A DNA stretch of 64,000 nucleotides from Dethiobacter alkaliphilus AHT 1 (GTDB lineage: Bacteria; Bacillota; Dethiobacteria; Dethiobacterales; Dethiobacteraceae). The notes beneath the pieces were generated by a model, which saw only the letters and a list, made by a program, of their open reading frames with translations, was not told the origin of the DNA and made no database searches. The DNA lies in assembly GCF_000174415.1 (NCBI RefSeq), contig NZ_ACJM01000001.1:364682-428681 (forward strand). Direction: 5' to 3'. Positions 45,422 through 54,637 of the stretch are shown one piece after another. The position numbers and the translations under genes are program-made. Positions within the stretch are counted from its first letter, which is position 1, and each line of letters opens with the position of its first letter.

Positions 45422-45808
45422 ATGATAGATGTGGTAGCAGCAATATTGGAAAATCACCAAGGACAGGTCCTTATTGCTAAAAGAAAACAGGGAAAGAAGA
45501 TGGCTGGCTTCTGGGAGTTTCCCGGTGGCAAGGTAGAGGCTGGGGAAAGCCCAGAACAGAGCCTTATTCGAGAGCTGAATGAAGAAATGAATATAGAGAT
45601 CGAGATAGGTGACTATGTGGGAGAGAATGTTCATTTCTATCAGGAAGGGCCGATTAAACTATTAGCCTATAAATGCAGTGTAAAAGCAGGGGATATTAAA
45701 TTAACCGACCATGACCGGTATGTATGGATCAATGTAGAAGATTTAAATAAAGTCAGATTGGCTCCTGCAGATGTACCGTTTATTGAAATGTTGTCAGACT
45801 CTAATTAG
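45422..45808 (+). CDS. NUDIX hydrolase (MutT/8-oxo-dGTP pyrophosphatase-like)
   Basis: The 128-residue protein carries a full NUDIX box 'GGKVEAGESPEQSLIRELNEE' at about 35-55. 'GFWEFPGGK' precedes it and the motif 'MIDVVAAILE' opens the chain, all as in MutT. It would hydrolyse oxidised or modified nucleoside triphosphates to monophosphates. The ribosome site is weak. It lies 13 bases before the HIT-MazG gene, forming a nucleotide-cleaning pair. Confidence 0.85.
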   Translation: MIDVVAAILENHQGQVLIAKRKQGKKMAGFWEFPGGKVEAGESPEQSLIRELNEEMNIEIEIGDYVGENVHFYQEGPIKLLAYKCSVKAGDIKLTDHDRYVWINVEDLNKVRLAPADVPFIEMLSDSN

Positions 45809-45821
45809 CGAGGGAAGAATA

Positions 45822-46523
45822 ATGGACGAGTGTATCTTTTGCAGAAAAGAAGGTGCCGGGTTAATCTGTGAAAATGAGCTGGCTAAGGCTTTTTACGATA
45901 ATTTCCCGGTAAATAAAGGGCATGTACTGGTAGTGCCAAAAAGGCATGTGGCCACATATTTTAAGGCCAGTCAGGAAGAGCTTAGTGCTATAAATGAGCT
46001 TATTTTTGAAGTTAAAGAGGTGCTGGATGCGGAGTACCAGCCTGATGGATACAATGTTGGTATTAATGTGGGTGAGGCCGGGGGGCAGACAGTTTTTCAT
46101 CTACATGTACATGTAATTCCCAGATATGCTGGGGATGTGGAGAATCCCCGGGGTGGGATTAGAAAGATTAAGAAGAGTATTGTTTCTTATCCTTTGGAGG
46201 ATGAGGCTGATGAGAAAGTTTACAATAAACTTGTACGAGATAAGATCCCAGCAATAATTGAAGCTTCAGGGAAAGAGCCGGTTTATAGGGTGGCAGATGA
46301 AGAGGAGTACAGTTATTTATTAAAGGAGAAGCTCTGGGAGGAGGTTAGAGAGTATTCGAATACTAGGTCTGCTGAGGAACTAGCAGATATATTGCAGGTG
46401 TTAAGGAGTTTGGTAGAAGATCAAGGGCTGGAGTGGCAAGAACTTGAATCTATGGTTGATAAGAAATTTGATGAGTGTGGGGGATTTGAAAAGAGAATAT
46501 TTTTAGAGCGGGTAAAGAACTAA
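45822..46523 (+). CDS. HIT-MazG-like fusion nucleotide hydrolase
   Basis: The protein has 233 residues. Residues 1-~115 form a HIT domain: zinc-type 'CIFC' at 4-7, 'FPVNKGHVLVVPKRHV', and the catalytic triad HLHVHV with His93, His95 and His97. Residues ~125-233 form a MazG-like/phosphoribosyl-ATP pyrophosphatase-like domain ('YNKLVRDKIPAIIEASGK', 'EKLWEEVREY', 'EELADILQVL') with the expected Glu/Asp metal sites. Together they could remove nucleotide conjugates and non-canonical NTPs. ATG at 45822 is chosen because GCGAGGGAAG precedes it; a longer frame overlaps the NUDIX gene. Confidence 0.85.
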   Translation: MDECIFCRKEGAGLICENELAKAFYDNFPVNKGHVLVVPKRHVATYFKASQEELSAINELIFEVKEVLDAEYQPDGYNVGINVGEAGGQTVFHLHVHVIPRYAGDVENPRGGIRKIKKSIVSYPLEDEADEKVYNKLVRDKIPAIIEASGKEPVYRVADEEEYSYLLKEKLWEEVREYSNTRSAEELADILQVLRSLVEDQGLEWQELESMVDKKFDECGGFEKRIFLERVKN

Positions 46524-46541
46524 TTTAAGGGGGAAGGGAAT

Positions 46542-46793
46542 ATGGCCTTAATTAGAGCTAATGAGTTTATGAAAAAGGAGCCAAGGAATCAAAGGATTCA
46601 TGGCCCTGTAAATTCGTCCTATTTTGTGTTCCCGGAGTATGCAAGAGATCCTAAACAGAAAGTCCTGCAGATTGAGACCTATGGTTCAGTTGACCGGGTA
46701 CATAAGGGGAAAACTAGTCAGACCATGCAATTTGATTATGATTCAGCTAAGGCATTATACGATATCTTGGTTAGAGAATTTGAGTTTAATTAA
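46542..46793 (+). CDS. Small conserved-looking protein of unknown function
   Basis: The 83-residue protein has the pattern 'LQIETYGSVDRVHKGKTSQTMQFDYDSAKALYDILVREF', a short alpha/beta fold. I have seen this pattern in small proteins beside nucleotide-processing and restriction genes; its role is unknown. The ribosome site AAGGGGGAAGGG fixes the ATG. It is 18 bases after the HIT-MazG gene and a strong terminator follows, so the three genes form one transcript. Confidence 0.6.
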   Translation: MALIRANEFMKKEPRNQRIHGPVNSSYFVFPEYARDPKQKVLQIETYGSVDRVHKGKTSQTMQFDYDSAKALYDILVREFEFN

Positions 46794-46813
46794 AATTAAC
46801 ACGAGCGATTGTT

Positions 46814-46839
46814 CCAGCATGAATATGCTGGTTTTTTTT
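46814..46839 (+). terminator. Rho-independent terminator
   Basis: CCAGCAT pairs with ATGCTGG around GAAT and is followed by eight T residues. Confidence 0.92.
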
Positions 46840-46974
46840 GTTGTTTGAGACAGGATGAAAATGGATAAGTATGGGAAATTGAAGGGATTCTGTATGTTAA
46901 TGGCGAAAAATACCAGATAATGAGGGGAGCAGCATTTAGCTGGCATATTGCCGGTATGGCAAAGGGGTATGAAA

Positions 46975-49900
46975 ATGAAATCCATCGCCTACATTGATCT
47001 GGAAGTGCAACCTCGTACTGGCGCCATTTTGGATATTGGCGGCATTAATGATGCCGGAAATGTCTTTCATTCCAAATCCATGGCTGGGTTTATCAGTTTT
47101 CTTAAAAGTGCCGACTATTTATGCGGCCATAATATCATTAAGCATGACTTAAAATACATACAGTCAGCTTTAGAGAACTCTGGGATATCGACTGATAACG
47201 TAATAGATACCCTATATTTATCTGCGTTATTGTTTCCCAAGAAGCCTTACCATGCCCTTGTAAAAGATGAAAAGCTGCAAACGGACGAACTAAATAATCC
47301 TGTAAATGATTCAATTAAAGTCAAAGAGTTGTTTGCTGATGAAGTGATGGCTTTTAATAGTTTAGAAGAACCGTTAAAGCAGATTTTTTATTTGTTGTTG
47401 CAGGATCAAAAAGAGTTTCGGTCCTTTTTTACATATCTGGGATATGAGGCGGTTGTAGAGGAACCGGTACTACTTATTAAAAAACATTTTGCTTCAGAGA
47501 TCTGTGGAGATGTGGATCTTAGCACATTAATTGCAGAGTATCCTGTTGCTTTGGCTTTTGCTCTGGCAGTGATTAATGTGAAGGATCGATTTTCTGTTAC
47601 ACCACCTTGGATATTAAAGAACTATCCTGAAGTGGAACGGATTATGGATCTTTTACGGAATCGTCCTTGTCTTAGGGGTTGCTCATATTGTGAACAAGCA
47701 TTGGATGCGCGGCGGGGGCTGAAGTGGTTCTTTGGATTTGATTCATATCGTACTTTTGGAGGGGAACCGCTGCAGGAAAACGCGGTGAAGGCGGCAATTG
47801 ATAATAAGTCACTGGTGGCTATTTTTCCTACCGGGGGTGGGAAGTCCATTACTTTTCAGGTGCCTGCTTTAATGAGTGGAGAAAACGTAAAAGGGCTTAC
47901 CGTTGTTATCTCTCCGTTGCAGTCTTTGATGAAGGACCAGGTTGATAATCTGGAAAAAGCGGGTATAACCGATGCTGTGACCATCAATGGATTATTAGAT
48001 CCCATCGAACGGGCGAAATCTTTTGAGAGAGTGGCGGACGGCTCAGCTTCTATCTTATATATATCGCCGGAGTCATTACGGTCTAGGACCATTGAACATA
48101 TCTTGCTGGGCAGAAAGATTGTTCGCTTTGTTATTGATGAGGCTCACTGTTTTTCTGCCTGGGGGCAGGATTTTCGTGTGGATTATCTGTATATTGGCGA
48201 CTTTATTAAAACAATCCAGGAGAAAAAGAACCTTGCAGAAGGAATTCCTGTATCTTGTTTTACCGCTACTGCTAAGCAAAAGGTAATTGAAGATATTCAG
48301 GACTACTTTAAGAATAAGTTGGCTATAAATTTGGAGGTATTTAGCTCCAGTGCTAGCCGGACTAATTTAAGATACAAAGTTATTGAGAAAAGGGACCAGG
48401 AAGAAAAATATAATACGCTGAGGCATTTAATACAACAGAAAGAATGCCCCACCATTGTATACGTTTCAAGGACAAGGAGAGCCTATGAGCTTGCCGAAAG
48501 GCTAACCAAGGACGGGTATCTGGCCAAGCCCTATCACGGTAAGATGGATAAGAAGGAAAAGTCCGAGAACCAAGATGCCTTTATTGCCGGAGAGGTGCCT
48601 ATAATGGTGGCCACTTCTGCTTTTGGCATGGGTGTTGATAAGAAAGATGTGGGCATGGTTATTCACTTTGAAATATCAGATTCTTTAGAAAATTATATTC
48701 AGGAAGCGGGACGAGCCGGACGGGATGAGCAAATTACGGCGGACTGCTATATTTTATATTGCGACGATGATTTAGATAAACACTTTGTGTTACTGAATCA
48801 GACTAAAATCAATATTAAGGAAATACAGCAGGTTTGGAAAGCAATCAAGGGGGTTACACGTTTTCGCAAGACTGCCTCCCAGTCGGCTTTGGAAATTGCC
48901 AGAAAGGCTGGTTGGGATGAAGGTATTAGTGAAATAGAAACAAGGGTGCGAACTGCTATTGCGGCTTTGGAAGAGTCGGGGTATATTCGGCGGGGGCAGA
49001 ATATGCCAAAGATCTTTGCCGATAGTATCCTTTGTAGAAACGCAATGGAGGCTATTGATAAAATCAATGCTTCTAAGCTTTTTGATGAAAAAGAAAAGGA
49101 AAATGCTATACGGATAATAAAAAAGCTTATTTCCAGCAGAAGTCGGAGTCAGGCCCAAGATGAGGCTGCGGAGTCACGGGTGGATTATATCTCAGACCAG
49201 CTTGGGATTGAAAGAGAAAAGGTTATTAGCACCTTAAACCTGCTAAGGGAAGAACGAATTCTGGCAGATGCCAAGGATCTTTCGGCCTATATTAAGCAGG
49301 GGGAAAGGACAAACCGTTCTTTGCAGCTTTTTTTATCTTATAGCTGTATTGAAAAAAACCTTGTTACGGTTTTGGGAGAAGAAGAGGCTACCTATAATGT
49401 GAAAGAACTAAACGAAGAGTTGGAAAGATTAGGATGCAATGATGTAACGCCCAATAAGATACGTGTGATCTTAAATTATTGGACCATTAAAAAGATGGTT
49501 AAATATAAGAACCTGGAGTACTCGAAAAACCATATCCGACTAATTGTTTTAGAGTCAAAAGAAAAGTTCCAGGAACGATTAGAAAAAAGGCAGGAGCTTG
49601 CCAAATTTATAATTGAATATCTTTTTTCTCAAGGCAGTAAGTTGAAAAGTGAACCTCATTCTGAAGAAATACTGGTTGACTTTTCGGTAAATGAATTAAA
49701 GAAAGCATATGAAGAGAGCATGAGCCTGTTTAAAATTGATGCTGGTATTGCAGATATTGAGGATACTCTTTTCTATCTATCCCGCATTGAGTCAATAAAG
49801 ATTGAAGGCGGCTTCTTGGTGGTCTATAATCCTATGACCATTGAACGGCTGGAGGAAGATAATAAAATACGCTATAAAATTGAGGATTATCAGAAGCTGG

Positions 49901-51804
49901 GCCAGTTCTATGAAAACAAAGTTCAGCAGATTCATATTGTCGGGGAATATGCCAAAAAGATGATTGATAATTACCGGGACGCCCTGCAGTTTGTAGAAGA
50001 TTACTTCCGCTTAAATTATACCTCTTTTCTTAACAAGTACTTTCAGGGAAGCAGAGGAGAGGAAATTAGAAGAAATATTAGTCCCAGCAAATTCAGGCAA
50101 TTGTTTGGTGAGTTGTCACCGACACAGTTAAACATTATTAAGGATAATCAAAACAAGCATATTGCTGTTTTAGCGGGCCCGGGAAGCGGAAAAACCAGAG
50201 TGCTGGTTCATAAATTAGCTTCTCTGATTTTGATGGAAGATGTGAAGCATGAGCAGCTACTGATGCTTACTTTCTCTCGCGCTGCAGCTACTGAGTTTAA
50301 GAAACGACTCACACAACTTATAGGTGGTGCGGCTAATTTTATTGAGATTAAGACCTTCCATTCTTATTGTTTTGATTTAATGGGCAGAGTCGGCAATGCT
50401 GAGAAGTTTGACGACGTAGTAAAAGCTACAATTGAAAAAATCCGCAATGGGGAAGTCGAGCCAGGTAGAATTACAAAAACAGTCCTTGTCCTTGATGAAG
50501 CGCAGGACATGGATCAGGATGTATTTAACCTGGTGCAGACTTTAATGGCGCAGAATGAAGATATGCGAGTCATAGCAGTGGGAGACGATGATCAAAACAT
50601 CTATGAATTCCGTGGCTCAAGTTCCAAATATCTGAGAGAATTTATGGTGGAAAATCAGGCGGCACATTATGAGCTACTGGAGAACTATCGCAGCAAAAGA
50701 AATCTGGTTCATTTTACGAACCAGTTTGCACCGCTGATACGAGGTCGTTTAAAGAAAAATGAAATTATGGGACACAGCAAGGAAAACGGAGATATACGCA
50801 TTTTGCAATACCTTAAAAATAATCTGCTCGTTCCCTTTGTGGAAGATCTTGCTGCTACCGAGCTTGTGGGAAGTACCTGTGTGCTGACTCAAACCAATGA
50901 TGAAGCACTTCAGGTGACAGGCTTGTTGTTGCAAAGGGGAATACCGGCAAGGTTGATTCAAACCAATGAGGGCTTTTATTTATACGATCTTGTGGAGTTG
51001 CGATTCTTTCTGGCGCAACTATCGATTGATCCTACAACATCAATAGTGAGTGATGATATCTGGAATAGGGCAAAAAGGTCTTTGGTAAATAGATATGGCA
51101 AAAGTGAGATTCTGGATATTTGCAAAAGAATAATCTTGGATTTTGAAGCCATCTATCCAAAAAGAAAGTATATAACGGATTTTGAAGTCTTTATTAAAGA
51201 ATCTAAACTGGAAGATTTTTATGCAAATTCGAGAGAGACTATTTTTGTCTCTACCATTCATAAGGCGAAAGGAAAAGAATTTGATAATGTTTTTCTTTTG
51301 CTTGAAAACTTCAATTTAAACACAGAGGAGAAGAAACGACAGCTTTATGTGGCAATGACACGAGCAAAAAGCAACCTAACCATCCATCTTAATGGAGGTT
51401 ACCTCAATCATATCCAGGCGCAGAATTTGAGAAGGTTTCAAGATAGCGCTCAGTACGAATTACCGGAAAAACTAGCTATGCAGCTAAGTTATCGGGATGT
51501 ATGGCTAAGTTATTTTATCCGGCGGCAGAATGTAGTTGGCTCCCTGCTAAGCGGTGATATTTTGCAGTATAAAGACGGGGAATGGCTGACGGATAAGGGT
51601 ATGCGGGTGCTCAAACCTTCCAGAAGGTGTGCGGAGCGAATCGAGCGGGTTCAGAAAAATGGTTATGAGCCCCAATATGCCAAAATTAACTTTATTGTAT
51701 TCTGGCGAAATGAAGAAGAGGATCAGGAAGTAAGAATTGTTCTGCCGGAATTACATTTTGAGAGAATAGAATCAGAGCAAAATGTAAGGTTGGAGAAGTA
51801 TTAG
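46975..51804 (+). CDS. Exonuclease-RecQ-UvrD triple-fusion helicase
   Basis: The protein has 1609 residues. Residues 1-~150 look like a DEDD 3'-5' exonuclease ('AYIDLEVQP' with Asp8/Glu10, then 'CGHNIIKHDLKYI'). A RecQ core follows: Walker A 'TGGGKSITFQ' near 284, DEAH box 'VIDEAHCFSAWGQDF' near 387, 'TSAFGMGVDKKDV', and the arginine-finger motif 'QEAGRAGRD'. The last ~550 residues are a UvrD/Rep helicase: 'AGPGSGKTRVL' near 1067, 'VLDEAQDMDQD' near 1172, and 'YVAMTRAKSNL' near 1457. Two translocases of opposite families plus an exonuclease in one chain suggest end processing or foreign-DNA destruction. ATG at 46975 is 8 bases after AAGGGG; an ATG at 46969 is too close. Confidence 0.85.
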   Translation: MKSIAYIDLEVQPRTGAILDIGGINDAGNVFHSKSMAGFISFLKSADYLCGHNIIKHDLKYIQSALENSGISTDNVIDTLYLSALLFPKKPYHALVKDEKLQTDELNNPVNDSIKVKELFADEVMAFNSLEEPLKQIFYLLLQDQKEFRSFFTYLGYEAVVEEPVLLIKKHFASEICGDVDLSTLIAEYPVALAFALAVINVKDRFSVTPPWILKNYPEVERIMDLLRNRPCLRGCSYCEQALDARRGLKWFFGFDSYRTFGGEPLQENAVKAAIDNKSLVAIFPTGGGKSITFQVPALMSGENVKGLTVVISPLQSLMKDQVDNLEKAGITDAVTINGLLDPIERAKSFERVADGSASILYISPESLRSRTIEHILLGRKIVRFVIDEAHCFSAWGQDFRVDYLYIGDFIKTIQEKKNLAEGIPVSCFTATAKQKVIEDIQDYFKNKLAINLEVFSSSASRTNLRYKVIEKRDQEEKYNTLRHLIQQKECPTIVYVSRTRRAYELAERLTKDGYLAKPYHGKMDKKEKSENQDAFIAGEVPIMVATSAFGMGVDKKDVGMVIHFEISDSLENYIQEAGRAGRDEQITADCYILYCDDDLDKHFVLLNQTKINIKEIQQVWKAIKGVTRFRKTASQSALEIARKAGWDEGISEIETRVRTAIAALEESGYIRRGQNMPKIFADSILCRNAMEAIDKINASKLFDEKEKENAIRIIKKLISSRSRSQAQDEAAESRVDYISDQLGIEREKVISTLNLLREERILADAKDLSAYIKQGERTNRSLQLFLSYSCIEKNLVTVLGEEEATYNVKELNEELERLGCNDVTPNKIRVILNYWTIKKMVKYKNLEYSKNHIRLIVLESKEKFQERLEKRQELAKFIIEYLFSQGSKLKSEPHSEEILVDFSVNELKKAYEESMSLFKIDAGIADIEDTLFYLSRIESIKIEGGFLVVYNPMTIERLEEDNKIRYKIEDYQKLGQFYENKVQQIHIVGEYAKKMIDNYRDALQFVEDYFRLNYTSFLNKYFQGSRGEEIRRNISPSKFRQLFGELSPTQLNIIKDNQNKHIAVLAGPGSGKTRVLVHKLASLILMEDVKHEQLLMLTFSRAAATEFKKRLTQLIGGAANFIEIKTFHSYCFDLMGRVGNAEKFDDVVKATIEKIRNGEVEPGRITKTVLVLDEAQDMDQDVFNLVQTLMAQNEDMRVIAVGDDDQNIYEFRGSSSKYLREFMVENQAAHYELLENYRSKRNLVHFTNQFAPLIRGRLKKNEIMGHSKENGDIRILQYLKNNLLVPFVEDLAATELVGSTCVLTQTNDEALQVTGLLLQRGIPARLIQTNEGFYLYDLVELRFFLAQLSIDPTTSIVSDDIWNRAKRSLVNRYGKSEILDICKRIILDFEAIYPKRKYITDFEVFIKESKLEDFYANSRETIFVSTIHKAKGKEFDNVFLLLENFNLNTEEKKRQLYVAMTRAKSNLTIHLNGGYLNHIQAQNLRRFQDSAQYELPEKLAMQLSYRDVWLSYFIRRQNVVGSLLSGDILQYKDGEWLTDKGMRVLKPSRRCAERIERVQKNGYEPQYAKINFIVFWRNEEEDQEVRIVLPELHFERIESEQNVRLEKY

Positions 51805-51825
51805 GTGTTTACTGGAGGTGGGATT

Positions 51826-52308
51826 ATGACTGGTAGAAAATATGATAGATTAAAAGATTATTTAACAGGTATTGACAACGATACTATTGTTATTAAGATG
51901 CATTACGATGAGTTAGAAAAAATTATTCAATCTGAGTTGCCACAATCTGCTTATAAGCACAGGACATGGTGGGCAAACGGTGGGCATATTCAAGCAGATG
52001 CATGGCTGGAGGCTGGTTGGAAGGTTGATGCTGTGGAGATGGGGCAATTTGTTGTTTTCGAAAAAACGGCGACACAGGAGCGAAGTGTCCAGATTGGTAG
52101 TAGATATAAGCATTATAAAGGAACCGAATATATAGTTTTGTTGCTAGCGAAGAACTCTGAGACATTAGAAAAAGTTGTAGTATACCAGGATCGTTATGAC
52201 GCAAGTAAAGTCTGGGTTAGGCCGTTAGCGATGTTTTCTGAGAAAGTTGAGATTGATGGTAAGTTTATTGACAGGTTTGAAGAAATTCCTGAAAATTCGA
52301 GAGATTGA
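51826..52308 (+). CDS. DUF1653-domain protein with an N-terminal DNA-binding-like module
   Basis: The protein has 160 residues. Residues 1-~80 ('YDRLKDYLTGIDNDTIVIKM', 'YKHRTWWANGG', 'AWLEAGWKVDAVEMG') match a small module often fused to nucleases or HTH proteins. Residues ~85-150 form a DUF1653 domain ('GSRYKHYKGTEYIVLLLAKNSET', 'VVYQDRYDASKVWVRPLAMF'). The DUF1653 function is unknown. ATG at 51826 follows CTGGAGGTGGGATT. It starts 21 bases after the helicase stop and is probably co-transcribed. Confidence 0.7.
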   Translation: MTGRKYDRLKDYLTGIDNDTIVIKMHYDELEKIIQSELPQSAYKHRTWWANGGHIQADAWLEAGWKVDAVEMGQFVVFEKTATQERSVQIGSRYKHYKGTEYIVLLLAKNSETLEKVVVYQDRYDASKVWVRPLAMFSEKVEIDGKFIDRFEEIPENSRD

Positions 52309-52363
52309 ATTAATACTATTATTATTGAACTGGTGAAATGACAAGAGAGAGGTGAGAGTTAGC

Positions 52364-53740
52364 ATGACAAATTCAAGGCTCCAAGCTCTTATTGCTGAAG
52401 AATTGTCACAGCTGCTTTTCGAAACATACCAGGAAAAACATTTGCCTCAAATGGTTAAAGGTTTTGGTTCGGCTGGTTTTACCCGGGCAACTCTTGTTCA
52501 GTCTCCTGCTAATCTTTTTCTAATGTTAGTTACAGCCACTTATGACCGACGCCCTTTTACAGGTGCGGCAGGAGGCTTCGAATATATTTGGGGAATTAAA
52601 GACCGTGAGCAGGGGATTCCTGCAAGATTTAAAGCAATGGGTTTGGCAGAACCAACACGAGTAAGTAAAATGTCACAGTCTGATTTACAGGCATTTCTAG
52701 CGAGAGAGTATATTGGGGATTATACATTGGATGGTGTGTCTAAGGTAAGTTATGCTGCGTCTTTACTAAGCGCTGCAGAAATAGTGGATAGCCTTCATAA
52801 GAGATGTGTTCAGGTAAAAAGTTCAGTAGATGCTTCTGATTTCTATATAGAGCTTACAAAGGTTTATGGCATTGGTGAAACAATTGCGGCCAAATTGAGC
52901 AAGTATCTTTTGCGGGAAATAGCTATAGGGGAAATAACGCCGATAGATTTCCCATTAACGGTAGTTTGGCCGCTAGTTATGGAGTATCATAACGACCAGG
53001 CTATAAAGAAGCTACGACAATTAGGTGATGATGTTGTGCCATTATCTTTAGGCATGCTTTTGCAAAAAGGAGACCCCTTTGCCATTGATGCCCTGTTTTA
53101 CATGAATAGGCAGGAACCTGTTAAGCTAGATGAATTTATTGCTGAAATGAAGCAGTGGCGACGGTCTGGTAGAGTAAATCGATCTGTAGTGAGCAGTAAG
53201 GCTGTGCCAAATCAAGATACCGCTAAAATACTTTTAGGAATTATCAGGGATGTCTGCAGTGATATAAATGAGATTACAGCTAGTGAGTTAAGAGGATTAG
53301 GGAAGCCAGAGCAGGTTAAGTCTGCAGCCGCCAGGCTGTACAGTAATATGGCTGCATATGCATCACGAGGTGAAATAGAGCAGATGTACAGGTACTACCA
53401 AAACTGCCTTAGAGTTAAAGCCGGGAAGGACTGGGATTCCCTTCTGGAGAAAATAGGGCGAAAAAGCTTACGGACAGAATGGGAACGGTTTCAGGCTGCT
53501 TATCAGGGAACCAATGTCCACCGGGAAAAGGTAGCTGTAAATAATGAACAAAAGAAAGAAGAGAAGATCACTGAAAATCTCTGTTTGAATTGCATCTTAA
53601 GAAAAGAATGCTTTGATGCGTATTTATCTAAAGATAAATGTAGCCAGTATAAGGCCGGACCCACCACGCAACCTAAGCACTGGCCAGCGGAAATGGAAGG
53701 ACCGTATGGGAGAAAAGGCAAACACTTTACCAGCAAATAG
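52364..53740 (+). CDS. Helix-hairpin-helix-type protein with C-terminal cysteine cluster
   Basis: The protein has 458 residues. Residues 165-185 carry 'YGIGETIAAKLSKYLLREIA', a helix-hairpin-helix signature as in DNA glycosylase and endonuclease III relatives. The N-terminal 'LIAEELSQLLFETYQEKHLP' is helical. Near the C-terminus, 'CLNCILRKECFDAYLSKDKCSQY' has four cysteines that could hold a zinc or Fe-S centre. It probably binds or repairs DNA but is not a recognised glycosylase. ATG at 52364 follows GAGAGGTGAGAG. It is the last gene of the RecQ-UvrD cluster. Confidence 0.5.
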   Translation: MTNSRLQALIAEELSQLLFETYQEKHLPQMVKGFGSAGFTRATLVQSPANLFLMLVTATYDRRPFTGAAGGFEYIWGIKDREQGIPARFKAMGLAEPTRVSKMSQSDLQAFLAREYIGDYTLDGVSKVSYAASLLSAAEIVDSLHKRCVQVKSSVDASDFYIELTKVYGIGETIAAKLSKYLLREIAIGEITPIDFPLTVVWPLVMEYHNDQAIKKLRQLGDDVVPLSLGMLLQKGDPFAIDALFYMNRQEPVKLDEFIAEMKQWRRSGRVNRSVVSSKAVPNQDTAKILLGIIRDVCSDINEITASELRGLGKPEQVKSAAARLYSNMAAYASRGEIEQMYRYYQNCLRVKAGKDWDSLLEKIGRKSLRTEWERFQAAYQGTNVHREKVAVNNEQKKEEKITENLCLNCILRKECFDAYLSKDKCSQYKAGPTTQPKHWPAEMEGPYGRKGKHFTSK

Positions 53741-53834
53741 GGGCATATATTGTTAGGCTTAAAGGCATGCGGTTCCATAGTACATATGTCTATTAGTTAA
53801 AGCTAGATATTCGGTTTACTGCGGGAGGTTGACA

Positions 53835-54446
53835 ATGCAGGAAAACATTAAAGTGGTGCTGCAGGCGCTAAAGAAGCGGGGTATCTCCTGTTCATATGCT
53901 GCAGATAAGGAACAGGCTCTGGGGGAATTGTCCGGGTTGGTTGCAAAAGGCTGCAGTGTAGGCATCGGTGGGTCGATGACTGTGCAGGAGTTGGATGTGG
54001 AGTCAGTGTTAAAGGAGAGAGGATGCAGAGTATTCTGGCACTGGCGGGTTAAGCAGGAGGAAGTGCAGGAAACACTTCGGCAGGCGATGCTGGCTGATGT
54101 TTATCTCAGCAGTACAAATGCTATTACCCTGGACGGACGGTTGGTGAATGTTGACGGGCGAGGTAATCGGGTGGCGTCTATGATATTTGGGCCTGAAAAG
54201 GTAGTGATTATTGCCGGTAAGAATAAGATTGTTAATGATTTAGAGGCTACTTTGGATCGTATTAAAAAGGTGGCTTGTCCACAGAATGCCAGAAGGTTGC
54301 AGTTAGAGACGCCTTGCGCTGAGACGGACAACTGTACAGATTGTTCATCGGCAGAGCGGATGTGTAACGTAACAACAATTATTGAAGGAAATCCTAACGG
54401 GGTAAAGATGCATGTATTGCTTGTGGGGGAGAATTTAGGATTCTAA
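53835..54446 (+). CDS. LUD-domain (LutC-like) protein
   Basis: The 203-residue protein has the LUD/DUF162 pattern: 'SVGIGGSMTVQELDV', 'DVYLSSTNAITLDGRLVNVDGRGNRVASMIFGPEKVVIIAGKNK' and a C-terminal Cys cluster in 'CAETDNCTDCSSAERMC'. Family members include LutC of lactate utilisation, but many stand-alone members are of unknown role. No lutA or lutB is nearby. ATG at 53835 follows GGGAGGTTGACA. A perfect palindromic terminator follows, and an IS66 element is inserted just after it. Confidence 0.8.
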   Translation: MQENIKVVLQALKKRGISCSYAADKEQALGELSGLVAKGCSVGIGGSMTVQELDVESVLKERGCRVFWHWRVKQEEVQETLRQAMLADVYLSSTNAITLDGRLVNVDGRGNRVASMIFGPEKVVIIAGKNKIVNDLEATLDRIKKVACPQNARRLQLETPCAETDNCTDCSSAERMCNVTTIIEGNPNGVKMHVLLVGENLGF

Positions 54447-54514
54447 CAGGCTATTTTTTTGGCTGGGCGTCAGTTGGTGAGTTGAAGATAAAAAGATTGC
54501 TGAAAACAAAAGTG

Positions 54515-54560
54515 AAACAGCCGTAAATTCCATGGAATTTACGGCTGTTTTAATTGTTTT
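54515..54560 (+). terminator. Perfect palindromic terminator after the LUD gene
   Basis: An 18-bp arm (54515-54532) is the exact reverse complement of 54533-54550, with a CCATGG centre, and a T-rich tail follows. The IS66 left end lies only 13 bases after the hairpin. Confidence 0.85.
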
Positions 54561-54637
54561 AAAGTAAGCGCTTAATAAGATAGTGGGTAGAAAAAAAGCA
54601 AAAACCAGTGTAAACTGAGTTTTTGCCCTCGTTTCTT

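Noticed and set aside
46880..46996. A short frame reading 'GILYVNGEKYQIMRGAAF' just before the RecQ fusion gene
   Set aside because: It looks protein-like but has no start or ribosome site, overlaps the next gene, and no family is recognised. At best it is a remnant.
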